58,939 nucleotides of DNA from Ganoderma boninense. Lineage: Eukaryota > Basidiomycota > Agaricomycetes > Polyporales > Polyporaceae. A model generated the notes under the pieces. That model ran no database searches. It had not been told where the DNA came from and saw nothing but the letters and a program-made list of their open reading frames with translations. The stretch spans positions 1-58,939 of the forward strand of contig PJEW03000023.1 in the NCBI GenBank assembly GCA_002900995.3, given 5' to 3'. This document shows positions 22,291-31,624 of this stretch, one piece after another. The position numbers were made by a program, and so were the translations under genes. How positions within the stretch are numbered: the first letter of the stretch is position 1; every line of letters starts with the position of its first letter.

Positions 22291-24005
22291 AGCTGTGGTA
22301 AGGATAATGTATTATTTACCGGAGATAGCCTGGCACTGCAATGCAATATAAACCAACTATGCTCGTAATGTAATACGAAGCCCCGGGATAATGCCCGGAG
22401 TTCCCTAATATAGTAGGCAGCCTCCGGAGGGCCTGTTATCAGTGCCCGGGCTGGCGCTTTTTTGCTTATCAGCTTAGATAAGGCCCCGGGGGCTTATCTG
22501 CCATCACTCCGGGGCTTCCCCCATCAATACTCACCTCCCATCAGCCACCCGGGCTCCTCCTGCCCTGCCACTGCCCAATATGGAAGGTGCTTGGTTGCCT
22601 GCACCTGGGCACCTTCCCCTTGCCATATCTCCCTCAATTCTGGACCGTTTCCCATGATCTTAGGTGCGTTCTGAAGGCGTTTTCAAGGCGCTTCTAACGC
22701 GCCTAATGCGCTTGTGTAATATGGTATACTAACATATACATACAGGTACCCTTGGTCGCTCTAGGGGCCAGTAAATGGGCCATAGCTTGGGCAGTTTTGG
22801 ACGGAATAGGACGATCTTGGGCGCGTTTTGCTCGCGTAAACAACGCGCACAGAACGAGCCCAAGATTGTCCGATTCCGTCCAGCCGTTTTCCTCCGGTAC
22901 ATATACCCCTTCCTCCTCAGGGACAGGGTATTTGTATCTCAGGAATGGCTGCACCGTTTGGGACGATCTTAGGTGCGTTCTGTAGGTACAGAATAGTAGT
23001 ATTTGGGCGCGCCATCCGTTTGAGGGCATATAGCCTAACAAATATACTACAGTGCGATCAGTTGTTAGCCCCACCACCCTTGTGTGCCCCATAACTCAGC
23101 AACCGCTTGACGGATTTTTTTGCCCGTCATACCGCTGGAAAGCTGCTGCTCACAGCTTTCCAGCGGTATGACGGGCAAAAAAATCCGTCAAGCGGTTGCT
23201 GAGTTATGGGGCACACAAGGGTGGTGGGGCTAACAACTGATCGCACTGTAGTATATTTGTTAGGCTATATGCCCTCAAACGGATGGCGCGCCCAAATACT
23301 ACTATTCTGTACCTACAGAACGCACCTAAGATCGTCCCAAACGGTGCAGCCATTCCTGAGATACAAATACCCTGTCCCTGAGGAGGAAGGGGTATATGTA
23401 CCGGAGGAACGGCTGGACGGAATCGGACAATCTTGGGCTCGTTCTGTGCGCGTTGTTTACGCGAGCAAAACGCGCCCAAGATCGTCCTATTCCGTCCAAA
23501 ACTGCCCAAGCTATGGCCCATTTACTGGCCCCTAGAGCGACCAAGGGTACCTGTATGTATATGTTAGTATACCATATTACACAAGCGCATTAGGCGCGTT
23601 AGAAGCGCCTTGAAAACGCCTTCAGAACGCACCTAAGATCATGGGAAACGGTCCAGAATTGAGGGAGATATGGCAAGGGGAAGGTGCCCAGGTGCAGGCA
23701 ACCAAGCACCTTCCATATTGGGCAGTGGCAGGGCAGGAGGAGCCCGGGTGGCTGATGGGAGGTGAGTATTGATGGGGGAAGCCCCGGAGTGATGGCAGAT
23801 AAGCCCCCGGGGCCTTATCTAAGCTGATAAGCAAAAAAGCGCCAGCCCGGGCACTGATAACAGGCCCTCCGGAGGCTGCCTACTATATTAGGGAACTCCG
23901 GGCATTATCCCGGGGCTTCGTATTACATTACGAGCATAGTTGGTTTATATTGCATTGCAGTGCCAGGCTATCTCCGGTAAATAATACATTATCCTTACCA
24001 CAGCT
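22291..24005. repeat. 1.7 kb near-perfect palindrome occupying an intron position in hAT-1
   Basis: The two arms (about 22291-23145 and 23153-24005) are reverse complements that meet at a short loop of about 7 nt (CTGCTCA). Where I compared them, the arms differ only by a 2-nt indel: the left arm has two extra bases near 22890. On the hAT-1 coding strand the outer end reads AGCTGTG|GTAAGGATAATG, a perfect donor. The inner end reads CATTATCCTTACCACAG|CT, a perfect acceptor. Both come from the same terminal inverted repeat. Removing it joins GEAAAV to LVGEEDGSESGG in one frame. Flanks are compatible with a 4-bp AGCT target duplication, though AGCT is itself palindromic. Long frames inside the arms show no recognisable protein. 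Confidence 0.85.
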
Positions 24006-24181
24006 GCTGCCTCGCCACCATCAGCACCTCCCATCTCCTCTCCGATGACGGCGAAACCGTCTTCTTCAAGCGCATCGGCTTCGCGCGCCGCAGGAGCATC
24101 GACATTCTTGGCGCGCGCGCGACCTTTGGTGGTGGGCGCCGCGGCCTCGGGTTTCTTCGGAGGGGCTGCCTTGGACGTACC

Positions 24182-24641
24182 TGTTACGACTGGCTGTCGA
24201 GTAAGATCAGGGAGGAGGCTTACGAGACGAGCAAGGGCGTCGACGAGCACTTGTGCAGCGAGAGCGGAGCAGGGCTCGACAGTCAGGCTGGAGACAAGAT
24301 GTATTGAGCGAGTAACTAATGAGCGAGAATACAGTGAGGCTTACCTGGAGACAAGAGGTCGAAACTGAGGTCTCCAGGTAGCGAAGTACAGGCCTTATAT
24401 ACATGTAACGGACAATGGGAACCGTGGACAATAGGTAACTATGGACACGGGAACCAGTGGAAGAACAATGGTATGTAGTACAATGACGACGGGAACAATG
24501 GGTAACAGGAGTTATTGTATTGCGAGAACAAGGGACAGGTTTGCTAAACAACGGAGGACAATAAGGACGACGCGGGAGGCAAACAGTCCAAAAAGGGAAA
24601 GAGAGACGCCGGGGTAGGCGCCGAGCGTGCCGTTCATGACA
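24182..24641 (-). repeat. Gypsy 3' LTR (460 bp)
   Basis: On the minus strand it begins TGTCATGAACGGCACGC and ends CAGCCAGTCGTAACA, the TG...CA form of LTRs. It aligns over its whole length to 38339-38799 with scattered substitutions (for example cgagcaagggcgtc versus cgagtaagggtgtt). Confidence 0.9.
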
Positions 24642-24654
24642 ATACCCCCCTCCT
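24642..24654 (-). other. polypurine tract
   Basis: On the minus strand AGGAGGGGGGTAT lies immediately before the 3' LTR, the usual primer site for plus-strand DNA synthesis in LTR elements. Confidence 0.75.
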
Positions 24655-24667
24655 AAGGATCGTGTCC

Positions 24668-27600
24668 TCACGATCGAGTCTTCTTGTTGAGAGGGCCAGG
24701 AGCGTCGGGATGTGTCGAATGAAACTTTTGCAGCACTTTTGGCGCATTTGCTAGATCCGACACGTCTTCCCAGCTATCGTGTTCAGGGCCCCAGCCCTTC
24801 CAGTGAACAAGATACTGCAGTTTCTTCCACCGCCCATACCGACGTGACTCTAACACTTCCTCTACTTTGTACTCTTCCTCTCCTTCCACTTCAAGGGCTG
24901 CAGGTTCAGGGGGATGCCGACCGGGGAGTTGGCTTTCTTTGTGCGGGTGTAGGAGCGTCACATGGAACACTGGGTGGAGCCCCATGTCTTTGGGGAGCTT
25001 GAGCTCGTAAGCCAAGTTGCCCACCTTGCGCTTGACAGGGTACGGGCCAGCGTACCGGTCCACCAGTTTCCGAGAGACTCCAGGAACCCGGAAGTTCCTC
25101 GTGTCGAGCCACACCTTCTGACCCTCCTTGAACTCTGGAGCAGCGGAGACATAGCGATCATAGTACTCCTTCATCCGCTCTGCTGCCAGGGTTAAGGCTG
25201 AGGTCGCATCCTCCCTTGCCTGCCGCAACTCCTCCCTTCGTTCATCTGCCGTGGGCACCGTAGTGGATAGCATCGGAACGTGGAACTGAGGTTCATAGCC
25301 GTACATGAGGTAAAACGGCGAGTACCCTGTGGATGAATGTACGCACGAGTTGAAGCAGTATTCTGCCGTTGGCAGCCACTTGACCCAATCGTCGCGGCGC
25401 CTTGAGCAGTACATCTGTAGGTACGCCTCTATCTCCTGGTTCCATCGCTCCGACTGTCCATCCGTCTGCGGGTGGTAGGCTGTGGACAACGCGCTTTCTA
25501 TGTCGAGGCCTTTAAGGATTGCACGGAAGAGCTTGCTAGAGAACTGGGGCCCCCGATCAGAGATGATCTTACGCGGGAGTCCATGTAGATGGAACCATTC
25601 TCTAATGAAGTTGTCTGCAGTCCCTTCCGTGTCGATCTCCTCAGTGCATGGAATAAGGTGAATCATCTTTCCATGCCGATCAGCAATAAGCTGGAGCGCG
25701 TTGTATCCGTCCACCTCCGGCAATCCAGTGATGAAGTCACAGGTAACTACTTGGCCTGGGCCGTCCGGGATCTCGTTGGGTTGAAGAGGACCGTGTGGCT
25801 TCGCATGTGAAGTCTTGCCACGGCGACAAGTGTCGCAGGTCTCAACGTAATCCTTAATGAACTTTGCCATGCCCGGCCACCAGTAGTTCCGTGTAACCAA
25901 CTCCACCGTCTTTGCCTGACCAGGGTGTCCAGCAGGCGGGAGGTCGTGGTGAATGCGCACTATTTCTGCTCGGAGCGCGTCGTCTTTGGGGACATAAACT
26001 CGGCCGCGGTAGAGCAGCAGGCCTTGTTCTGTGTTCCAGTCCACCAAATCGTTCTGTAGACGTGCTGGCCCTAGCTTATCGAGCTTGCTGAGTGCCTCTG
26101 CGACCTCCTGCTCACGCTCTCCACATTCTCGAATGCGGCGGAGCAGTGCCTTCTCTGGTACCACTGACATGTGCCCTCTCTTGGCTGCTAGTACTCGGAA
26201 GCGATCGGGTTGCAACATGACTCGGTTCAGGTTGTCATCGGTGTCATCCTTCTGGTGATCAGGCCTGCGCGACAGCGCATCTGCCCTACCGTTGGAGGTG
26301 CCTGGCTTGTGTGCAATGACAAAGTCGAACCGCGACAGATAGAGAGCCCATCGTGCCTGCCTGCGCGTGAGGTTTTGTGCGGCCTTCCAGTACTCGAGGT
26401 TCTTGTGGTCCGACTGGATCTCGAACACACTAGGAAGACCCTCGAGGTAGTGGCGCCAGGCCTGCAGAGCACGGATGATAGCGAGCATCTCCTTGTCGTA
26501 GATCTCGTAGTTGCGTTCCGCATCGCTCATTGACTCAGAGTGGAAAGCCACAGGGTGCCATTTGCCGTCCTCCCCCTCCTGAGACAGAACCGCACCGGTA
26601 GCATACCCGGATGCATCGACTTCAATACGGGTTTTGCGGTCTGGGTCATACATGCTCAGGACAGGGCTTTCAGTGAAACGACATTTGAGCTCATCGAATG
26701 CTGATTGCTCTTCGGCACCCCATTGCCAGGGAGCATTACCCGTGAGACAGTCAAGGGGTTTGCATACCGCGCTGAAGTCCTTAATGAACCGCCTGTAGAA
26801 ATTCGCGAAACCGCGGAACTTCTGTACATCTGAGGTGTTCTGAGGGACAGGCCATTCTGCGATACCCCTGACCTTCACTGGGTCCATCTCCACACGGTTC
26901 CCCGAGACGAGCACACCTAGGTACTCAACCTTAGGCTGTTCGAATTCGCACTTCTCTGGCTTGCAGAACAGGTCGTGCTCCGCCAGACGCTTCAGGACCT
27001 CACGCACTAGTGTGCGGTGTTCCTCGATGTCGTTGGTGAATATGAGGATGTCGTCGAGGTAGATAGTGATTTTGCCGAGTATGATGAGGTCCTTGAAGAT
27101 GTCGTTCATGAGCGCAGAGAATGTACTGGGCGAGTTGGCCAGTCCGAAGTACATCACGTTCAGTTCAAACAGTCCGCGATTGGTAACAAAGGCAGCCTTC
27201 CATTCATCACCAGTCTTAATCCGCACATTGTTGTACCCCCAACGGATGTCAAGCTTTGTAAAGTACTTGGCCCTCTTGAGTCGATCCATCAAGTCCGACA
27301 CTAACGGCAGTGGATATCGGTTCTTAATGGTGATGTCGTTCAATCGCCGGTAGTCCTGTACAGGACGTAGGCTGCCGTCCTTCTTTTTAACGAAGAAGAA
27401 CGGTGATGACATCGGTGACTTCGACTCTTGAATATAACCTTTGGCCAAGTTCTCACTAAGGAACTTGTCAAGCTCGACCTGCTCGCTGGGAGACAGGGGG
27501 TACACCTTGGAATGGAACATCCTAGCATCTGGTACGAGTTCTATAGCATGGTCGTAGGGTCCGTGCTCAGGCAGGCGTTCAGACGCCTCTTTCGAAAACA

Positions 27601-28450
27601 CACGCAGATACTCGTGGTACTGGGGAGGTACAATCTCTTCGACAGGACGGACTTCCTTCTTCTGGTACTCTTGTTCAGCAAGCTGTTGAGAGTATGTGTA
27701 GCTCGCCGACACAAAGATCTTAGGGGTACCTCGAAGTTGTCGTCCATCTTCCAGTGCATTGAGAAGAGACTCCTCAGTGCCATCCCATTCCGGCAGAAAA
27801 CCTGGTGGTGGAGGCCTATCTTCCTCCTCCTCCTCGACCATTATGGCCGTGCATATCCTACCCATCATCTTTGCCTTCCGCACCCGTCGCGAACCATTGC
27901 GCGCCGTAAGCTGTACCTCCGTATCACGCGCTTTGGTCTTAACAGGTTTGGATGCCTTCCGATGAGCCGGACATGCCTCTGGACATCTCGATAGGCGCAG
28001 CGAGCCACATTCCCAATCTACTTCAGGGTTGTGCTCGCGCAGCCAGTCCAGGCCAATGATCACATCCTCTTCTCCTATGTCTGTCACCACAAACACCACC
28101 TTCTCCTGGTGGTCTCCAATCGCCATATCCAACACGGCGACTTCCGTGATCGTCCCATCATGGTTCTCAGTACCATCTATGTTGTACAGAGGAATTGGCC
28201 TTGCCAACTTCCTCGTTGTAACCTGGTTCTTCTCTACGAACCGTCTATGTAAAAACTTGGTAGTAGCTCCACTATCTACCATTGCTACTATGTCCTTATG
28301 TCGCTGCTTGCCGATTAACCGTACCGGTATATGAAAGTGTTGACCACTGTGATTTACCTCATATACAAACGCGGAACTCAGTACAGAAAATCGACTATTA
28401 CTACAAGAGCCGGCACGCGCAGCGTCCAGTGCAGCTCTGATCAGAAACCC
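24668..28450 (-). CDS. pol: Gypsy Pol polyprotein: protease, reverse transcriptase, RNase H, integrase, chromodomain
   Basis: Open from the gag stop to the TGA at 24668 (about 1260 residues in the -1 frame relative to gag). Order: aspartic protease (MVDSGATTKFL, near 28280); reverse transcriptase with FTKLDIRWGYNNVRI, GLANSPSTFSALM and the catalytic YLDD in ITIYLDDILIF; RNase H with IEVDASGYATGAVLSQ; integrase zinc region (HHDLPPAGHPGQ...YVETCDTCRRGK) and catalytic core with CDFITGLP, SDRGPQFSS and AYHPQTDGQSERWNQ; and a C-terminal chromodomain (YKVEEVLESRR...YLVHWKGWGPEHDSWE), which marks it as a chromovirus expected to target histone-marked chromatin. No internal stop or frameshift was seen, so pol appears intact. 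The product acts in cytoplasmic particles and in the nucleus during integration. Confidence 0.92.
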   Translation of the reverse strand, partial: GFLIRAALDAARAGSCSNSRFSVLSSAFVYEVNHSGQHFHIPVRLIGKQRHKDIVAMVDSGATTKFLHRRFVEKNQVTTRKLARPIPLYNIDGTENHDGTITEVAVLDMAIGDHQEKVVFVVTDIGEEDVIIGLDWLREHNPEVDWECGSLRLSRCPEACPAHRKASKPVKTKARDTEVQLTARNGSRRVRKAKMMGRICTAIMVEEEEEDRPPPPGFLPEWDGTEESLLNALEDGRQLRGTPKIFVSASYTYSQQLAEQEYQKKEVRPVEEIVPPQYHEYLRVFSKEASERLPEHGPYDHAIELVPDARMFHSKVYPLSPSEQVELDKFLSENLAKGYIQESKSPMSSPFFFVKKKDGSLRPVQDYRRLNDITIKNRYPLPLVSDLMDRLKRAKYFTKLDIRWGYNNVRIKTGDEWKAAFVTNRGLFELNVMYFGLANSPSTFSALMNDIFKDLIILGKITIYLDDILIFTNDIEEHRTLVREVLKRLAEHDLFCKPEKCEFEQPKVEYLGVLVSGNRVEMDPVKVRGIAEWPVPQNTSDVQKFRGFANFYRRFIKDFSAVCKPLDCLTGNAPWQWGAEEQSAFDELKCRFTESPVLSMYDPDRKTRIEVDASGYATGAVLSQEGEDGKWHPVAFHSESMSDAERNYEIYDKEMLAIIRALQAWRHYLEGLPSVFEIQSDHKNLEYWKAAQNLTRRQARWALYLSRFDFVIAHKPGTSNGRADALSRRPDHQKDDTDDNLNRVMLQPDRFRVLAAKRGHMSVVPEKALLRRIRECGEREQEVAEALSKLDKLGPARLQNDLVDWNTEQGLLLYRGRVYVPKDDALRAEIVRIHHDLPPAGHPGQAKTVELVTRNYWWPGMAKFIKDYVETCDTCRRGKTSHAKPHGPLQPNEIPDGPGQVVTCDFITGLPEVDGYNALQLIADRHGKMIHLIPCTEEIDTEGTADNFIREWFHLHGLPRKIISDRGPQFSSKLFRAILKGLDIESALSTAYHPQTDGQSERWNQEIEAYLQMYCSRRRDDWVKWLPTAEYCFNSCVHSSTGYSPFYLMYGYEPQFHVPMLSTTVPTADERREELRQAREDATSALTLAAERMKEYYDRYVSAAPEFKEGQKVWLDTRNFRVPGVSRKLVDRYAGPYPVKRKVGNLAYELKLPKDMGLHPVFHVTLLHPHKESQLPGRHPPEPAALEVEGEEEYKVEEVLESRRYGRWKKLQYLVHWKGWGPEHDSWEDVSDLANAPKVLQKFHSTHPDAPGPLNKKTRS

Positions 28451-29379
28451 TCCTTCTTCTCAGCGGTTGTAAGGGCCGCGATCTTCTCCTCCATCGCCTT
28501 GACCTGGGCCTGAAGAGCCGCTACTTCCGTGGTCGCAGTGGACGAGGAAGCAGCTTGCTGACTCTTCAACCGCGGGCAGTCATACTTACGGTGCCCGGGC
28601 TGGCCACAGATGTGACAGTTTCCGGGGAACGGCTTCTTTCCAGTAGCGGCTGCCTTCTCCCCCTTCTTCTTCCACCCAAACGACTTCAGCTGTTCTTCCT
28701 CCCTGGTGACGAGGGCCTGGTCGAGCGACAGCGCCACCTTCTGGATTTTGGTGAGGTCCGAGATGTCGTGAGCACTGGTGGCGAGGACGTCCCGGAGCCT
28801 GGGAGGCAGGCCAGAACGGTAGCGTTCGCGTTTGTCCTTGTCGCCGAAGCCGGTCCACGCTGCAGCTGCATTGAACTGCGCCGTGTACTCCTGGACAGTG
28901 CCAACCTTGCGATACGCCTTGCAAAGCTTGACAAGTTCAGCGATGGCAGCCTCCTTGTCGTCAGCCGCGCAGAAGTGATCTTTGAAGGCCGTGCTGAACT
29001 CGCCATAGTCTGCCCAAGGGCTAGTTCCGCCGGCGAGCTTTACAATGTGGGGGCCAGCCCAGGCCGCTGCTCCTTCCGTGAGCTTACTGAGGATGGTCAT
29101 CCATATGACGTCGCTAGGCGTGCCAACCGCTACCGCCGTGAGGGTGTTGTAGTAGATCTGTGCGGCGGACACAAAGCGGAGACCATCCTGTGCGGATTTT
29201 CCATCGTATTCACATGGGGCGATTTGGGAGAGGAGTTTGGAGGTGTCGAATGCCGGTGCAGGGGCAGGAGTGGTCATGGTGGGTGCGGGAGGAGGATTGG
29301 GTGCAGGAGGAGGATTGGACGAGCACGACGATTGCGGGGCGTTGGAACTGGTAGCTTTTGGCTTCAGTTCCTTCTTCAC
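28441..29379 (-). CDS. gag: Gypsy Gag (capsid-nucleocapsid)
   Basis: A capsid-like region (QIAPCEYDGKSAQDGLRFVS through FRCG-type helices, RYRSGLPPRLRDVLATS) is followed by the CCHC zinc knuckle CHICGQPGHRKYDC and a C-terminal coiled segment ending AALTTAEKKEGF at the TGA at 28441. The frame shown begins without a clear ATG. The N-terminus probably lay upstream, where the second copy (58.6 kb) reads LDNDEAQTPSSPIASTSKA in frame. Here a run of C is one base shorter (four instead of five, near 29420), which breaks that upstream frame. Gag from this copy may therefore be compromised. Confidence 0.85.
   Translation of the reverse strand: MKKELKPKATSSNAPQSSCSSNPPPAPNPPPAPTMTTPAPAPAFDTSKLLSQIAPCEYDGKSAQDGLRFVSAAQIYYNTLTAVAVGTPSDVIWMTILSKLTEGAAAWAGPHIVKLAGGTSPWADYGEFSTAFKDHFCAADDKEAAIAELVKLCKAYRKVGTVQEYTAQFNAAAAWTGFGDKDKRERYRSGLPPRLRDVLATSAHDISDLTKIQKVALSLDQALVTREEEQLKSFGWKKKGEKAAATGKKPFPGNCHICGQPGHRKYDCPRLKSQQAASSSTATTEVAALQAQVKAMEEKIAALTTAEKKEGF
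28444..28450 (-). promoter_or_regulatory. putative -1 ribosomal frameshift site GGGTTTC
   Basis: The last sense codons of gag read GAG GGT TTC TGA. In the gag frame this is G GGT TTC, which fits the X XXY YYZ rule for -1 slippage. Moving back one base gives GGG TTT CTG ATC, which opens directly into the uninterrupted pol frame. The site sits immediately before the gag stop. Confidence 0.6.
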
Positions 29380-29736
29380 TTCAGGCTTCTCTTCTGCCTT
29401 AGAAGTCGACGCAATGGGTGATGAGGGGTTTGAGCTTCATCGTTGTCCAAGACGTTCAGTAACGAGTGCGATAGTTTTGTCAAGAGCAGGGGAACCTGTG
29501 GATCGACTGGGGGTGGCGGTCCCACTGGGTACACGACTGGGGGCACGGCTGGGGGCCGGGTGCCGGGGCGACTTCGTGCAGCAGCAACAGCTGCCCGTGT
29601 GGGCCTTGTGGAGGGGGCTGGCGGTGGCTGGGCGAGTCGGTCTAAGATCGCCTGCTGTCGGCTAGGGTGTGGGCAGGTAAAGGGGTGGAATGGAGCCCAC
29701 TGGGTGGGTGTCCAGTCAAAGGTGAAGTCGCGGTGT
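29380..29736 (-). other. Gypsy leader, gag-proximal part
   Basis: Proline/serine-rich leader or N-terminal gag coding DNA. It matches the second copy at about 58320-58640 in reverse complement. It stops at the hAT-2 insertion point. Confidence 0.7.
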
Positions 29737-29744
29737 GGGCAAGG
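29737..29744. repeat. hAT-2 target-site duplication, left
   Basis: GGGCAAGG directly before the TAAGGCTG terminus; repeated exactly at 37830-37837. Eight base pairs is the hallmark of hAT insertion. Confidence 0.9.
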
Positions 29745-29935
29745 TAAGGCTGAATGTAGGTTGACCTACAGATGATTCAGATCTGAACCTGTAAGTTTAC
29801 TAAAATTCCCAACCATGATTGGGATCTGTTTAGGTCGACCTGAAATATGACCTATACCTACAGTTCATTAACCTATAAAATATAGGTGGCCTAGATATTG
29901 ACCTAAACTATAACAGGTTGCAGGTCATAGGACAT
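29745..29935. repeat. hAT-2 left subterminal repeat array
   Basis: Many copies of AGGTC/GACCT and variants (gttgacctac, ttaggtcgacctg, tatgacctatacct, ttgacctaaac, caggtcatagg) in ~190 bp. The right end (about 37670-37829) has similar words (aggtgaccc, ataggtcatgg, ctagacctac, tctaggttgacc). They are likely transposase-binding sites. Confidence 0.55.
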
Positions 29936-31624
29936 TTATAAGTTATATCATGCGTATTTGATGCTGAATACAGTTCAATTCATACATGGAGAGCCCTGCA
30001 GCTGAGCACAGCAGATAAAATAGCACTGCAATTATCCCATTTGCACCCTACTTCGAAGGTGAGGCCGGGAACAGTCAGAACCTTGGTTGGAGATCTCTGC
30101 ACCGATGATGAGGCACCCATATGGTAGGATACACATTCAAGATGTTCATTTGTAGTCGTGATTTGACTGTACATTATCAATACATGGTACGTATACAAGA
30201 GCTATGTAGTACGCCTTCATGAAGGCAGCGCGTCAGCACAGGAAACGTTGGAGCACAATTGAGGAGCACGTGGAGGGTTATAGCTATAATAGTTGCACGG
30301 CGTAGGAAACGGCCGGGGGGGAGGCGCACTAGGTTGGATGCACGCAGTGTTGACATGCTCTCGCAGCGGCTGCAGCTGATGCGACACCACGCGCACTGAA
30401 TGTGACTGAGAGGAGGACAGGGAGGCGGAACTCACCTTGGTCACGAAGAGGAGCAGCCACGATTGTGTCAAATCACCGGCCGGCGCCGCGACATAACTGC
30501 GCAGGCATGGAGACAGCCCAACTTGAAGGAGGCGCGAAGCGCTCATATGTCGCAGCGCGGTGGGAGGAGGAATGGCAGGAGTACACCCGTTGAAAGGCGA
30601 AGGCGTTGGCCGAGGGCGGGCTGATGTGCGAAGGAAGAGAACGCGAGGGGCGGAGGAGGTGAATGCGTTGGCAGGGAAGAGACATCTTCCCGTGGTCTGC
30701 GCTGCGGACACGTCTGGCGTATACTAGCGACATGTTCAGTCTAGAGAGCGGCAGCCTTGTCAACTTGAAGGCACACGAGCGCTTGTTGCTGCGGCTAGAG
30801 GGTCGTGGACGATGCAAATCCGCGCGATCCGTGATGACAGGTGCCCGAGTTCATAGCATTGTGTCATGGTAGGTACTTACCTCATACCCAAGCATCAACT
30901 TTTCCTCTCCAGGCTTCCTCGTCAAAGCAGGGGGCGGGAAGAGATGAGACGAGATGGATAAGCAGTGGCCTTGGAACCTCGGTGTGCGGGCGCCAGATAG
31001 AGGACTGTGGAGCAGGAAGGAGAGCCAGCGGCCGCGCAATAGATGTGGGGAGGCAAAGTCGGAGTGGACGCCATGACGGAGGATAACAGGCAGGAGCGCC
31101 CGGCGGAAGAGGGTGTGGAGGGACAGAGTCCGCGACAACGCTCAGTCGAATGCGCTAGGCGCCGGACAGATGTGCGGACTTCAGGCTTCACCGGCACCGA
31201 GTACCTATATCGCAAGGTTAAAAAGCTGAAACGCTTGGCGTCGGGCTTCGGCACGCAGTCCTAACATTCTGTCACAACTCAAGTGACATTCACAACATGT
31301 TGTACAGAGTCGACATGATATGGTACAGAGCTCACACAAGGGCAGGCTTACAAGCGAGACATACAGGAAGATAGGCATATTTGAGGGGAGGCATATCGTA
31401 AGACGGCAGCATGGTGGGTGGGAGGGTGAGGTAAATAGTACAGTCTATAGGAAGTAAAAGGGCGGTTAGACATGATTCGCCTACTGGGATTTGAACGAAA
31501 GATTCAGAGATGAAAGGGCGGAGGCCCAGAGGTGGAAGAGAAGATGATTTGCGATCTACATGTCGGGCAGGGTGGCTCAAGTTACCTTGGGCGCCACGAC
31601 AAGAAACGGACGGGCGCTCAGTGC
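29936..31624. other. hAT-2 left interior, no confident gene
   Basis: A minus-strand frame at 30217-30711 (164 codons, MSAAQTTGRCLFPANAF..., Ser/Pro/Arg-rich) is the longest but has no recognisable domain. A second stretch at 30851-31254 is open in several frames on both strands. This 1.7 kb may be a long 3' flank or carry a further small gene. Confidence 0.3.

Larger units (their letters stand above)
18852..24181 (-). mobile_element. hAT-1 element, 5' side removed
   Basis: The 3' terminus starts at 18852 with TAGGCTGTAGCATGGGT; the 8 bp before it (TTCTTGAC, 18844-18851) would be the target duplication. The element carries a transposase gene on the minus strand (19416-24181). It is interrupted at 24181/24182 by the Gypsy LTR, and neither its other terminus nor the start of its transposase gene appears on the far side of the Gypsy element (38800 onward is KDZ sequence). 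The second end has therefore been lost. Confidence 0.7.
19416..24181 (-). pseudogene. hAT-1 transposase (5'-truncated, nonsense mutation)
   Basis: Many exons on the minus strand. From the N-terminal side: an Ala/Pro/Lys-rich segment (SKAAPPKKPEAAAPTTKGRA, 24180-24010) and an acidic segment (LVGEEDGSESGG, 22292-22230). A BED-type zinc-finger region follows (AMKDRWDSTIYAF, FKCSAKRCKQRI, NMRRHAVRCWG, about 22160-21980). Next is the RNase H-like catalytic core with DAWTSPNHRAFVAVTVHF, ILGVTCDNASNN (catalytic Asp) and RVRCFLHILSIVC, then VRTRWNSTFDML and the C-terminal dimerisation motif ATSVEVERVFSRSRLLLSHV (about 19620). Right after LLLSHV an in-frame TGA (19565-19563) stands where Arg (CGA) is expected; the frame then continues sensibly to the TAA at 19416. 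The start codon is missing because the Gypsy LTR replaces sequence upstream of 24181. A poly-Asp run is encoded by a trinucleotide repeat at 20015-20043. The gene is dead as it stands. Confidence 0.8.

Noticed and set aside
22703..23535. Mirrored ~110-130-codon ORFs in the palindrome arms
   Set aside because: They exist only because the arms are the same sequence; no domain, no start context, and the reading is lost at the 2-nt indel.
22291..24005. Palindrome as an assembly or read-folding artefact
   Set aside because: Different parts of one transposase gene flank it in the right order and frame, and the arms are not exactly identical. Long-read support would still be welcome.
28555..29421. 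Plus-strand ORF of 288 codons opposite gag
   Set aside because: Antisense shadow of gag; no recognisable product.
31470..31510. tRNA-like T-arm (CGTTCAAATCCCAG on the minus strand)
   Set aside because: No matching acceptor, D-arm or anticodon arm at proper distances.
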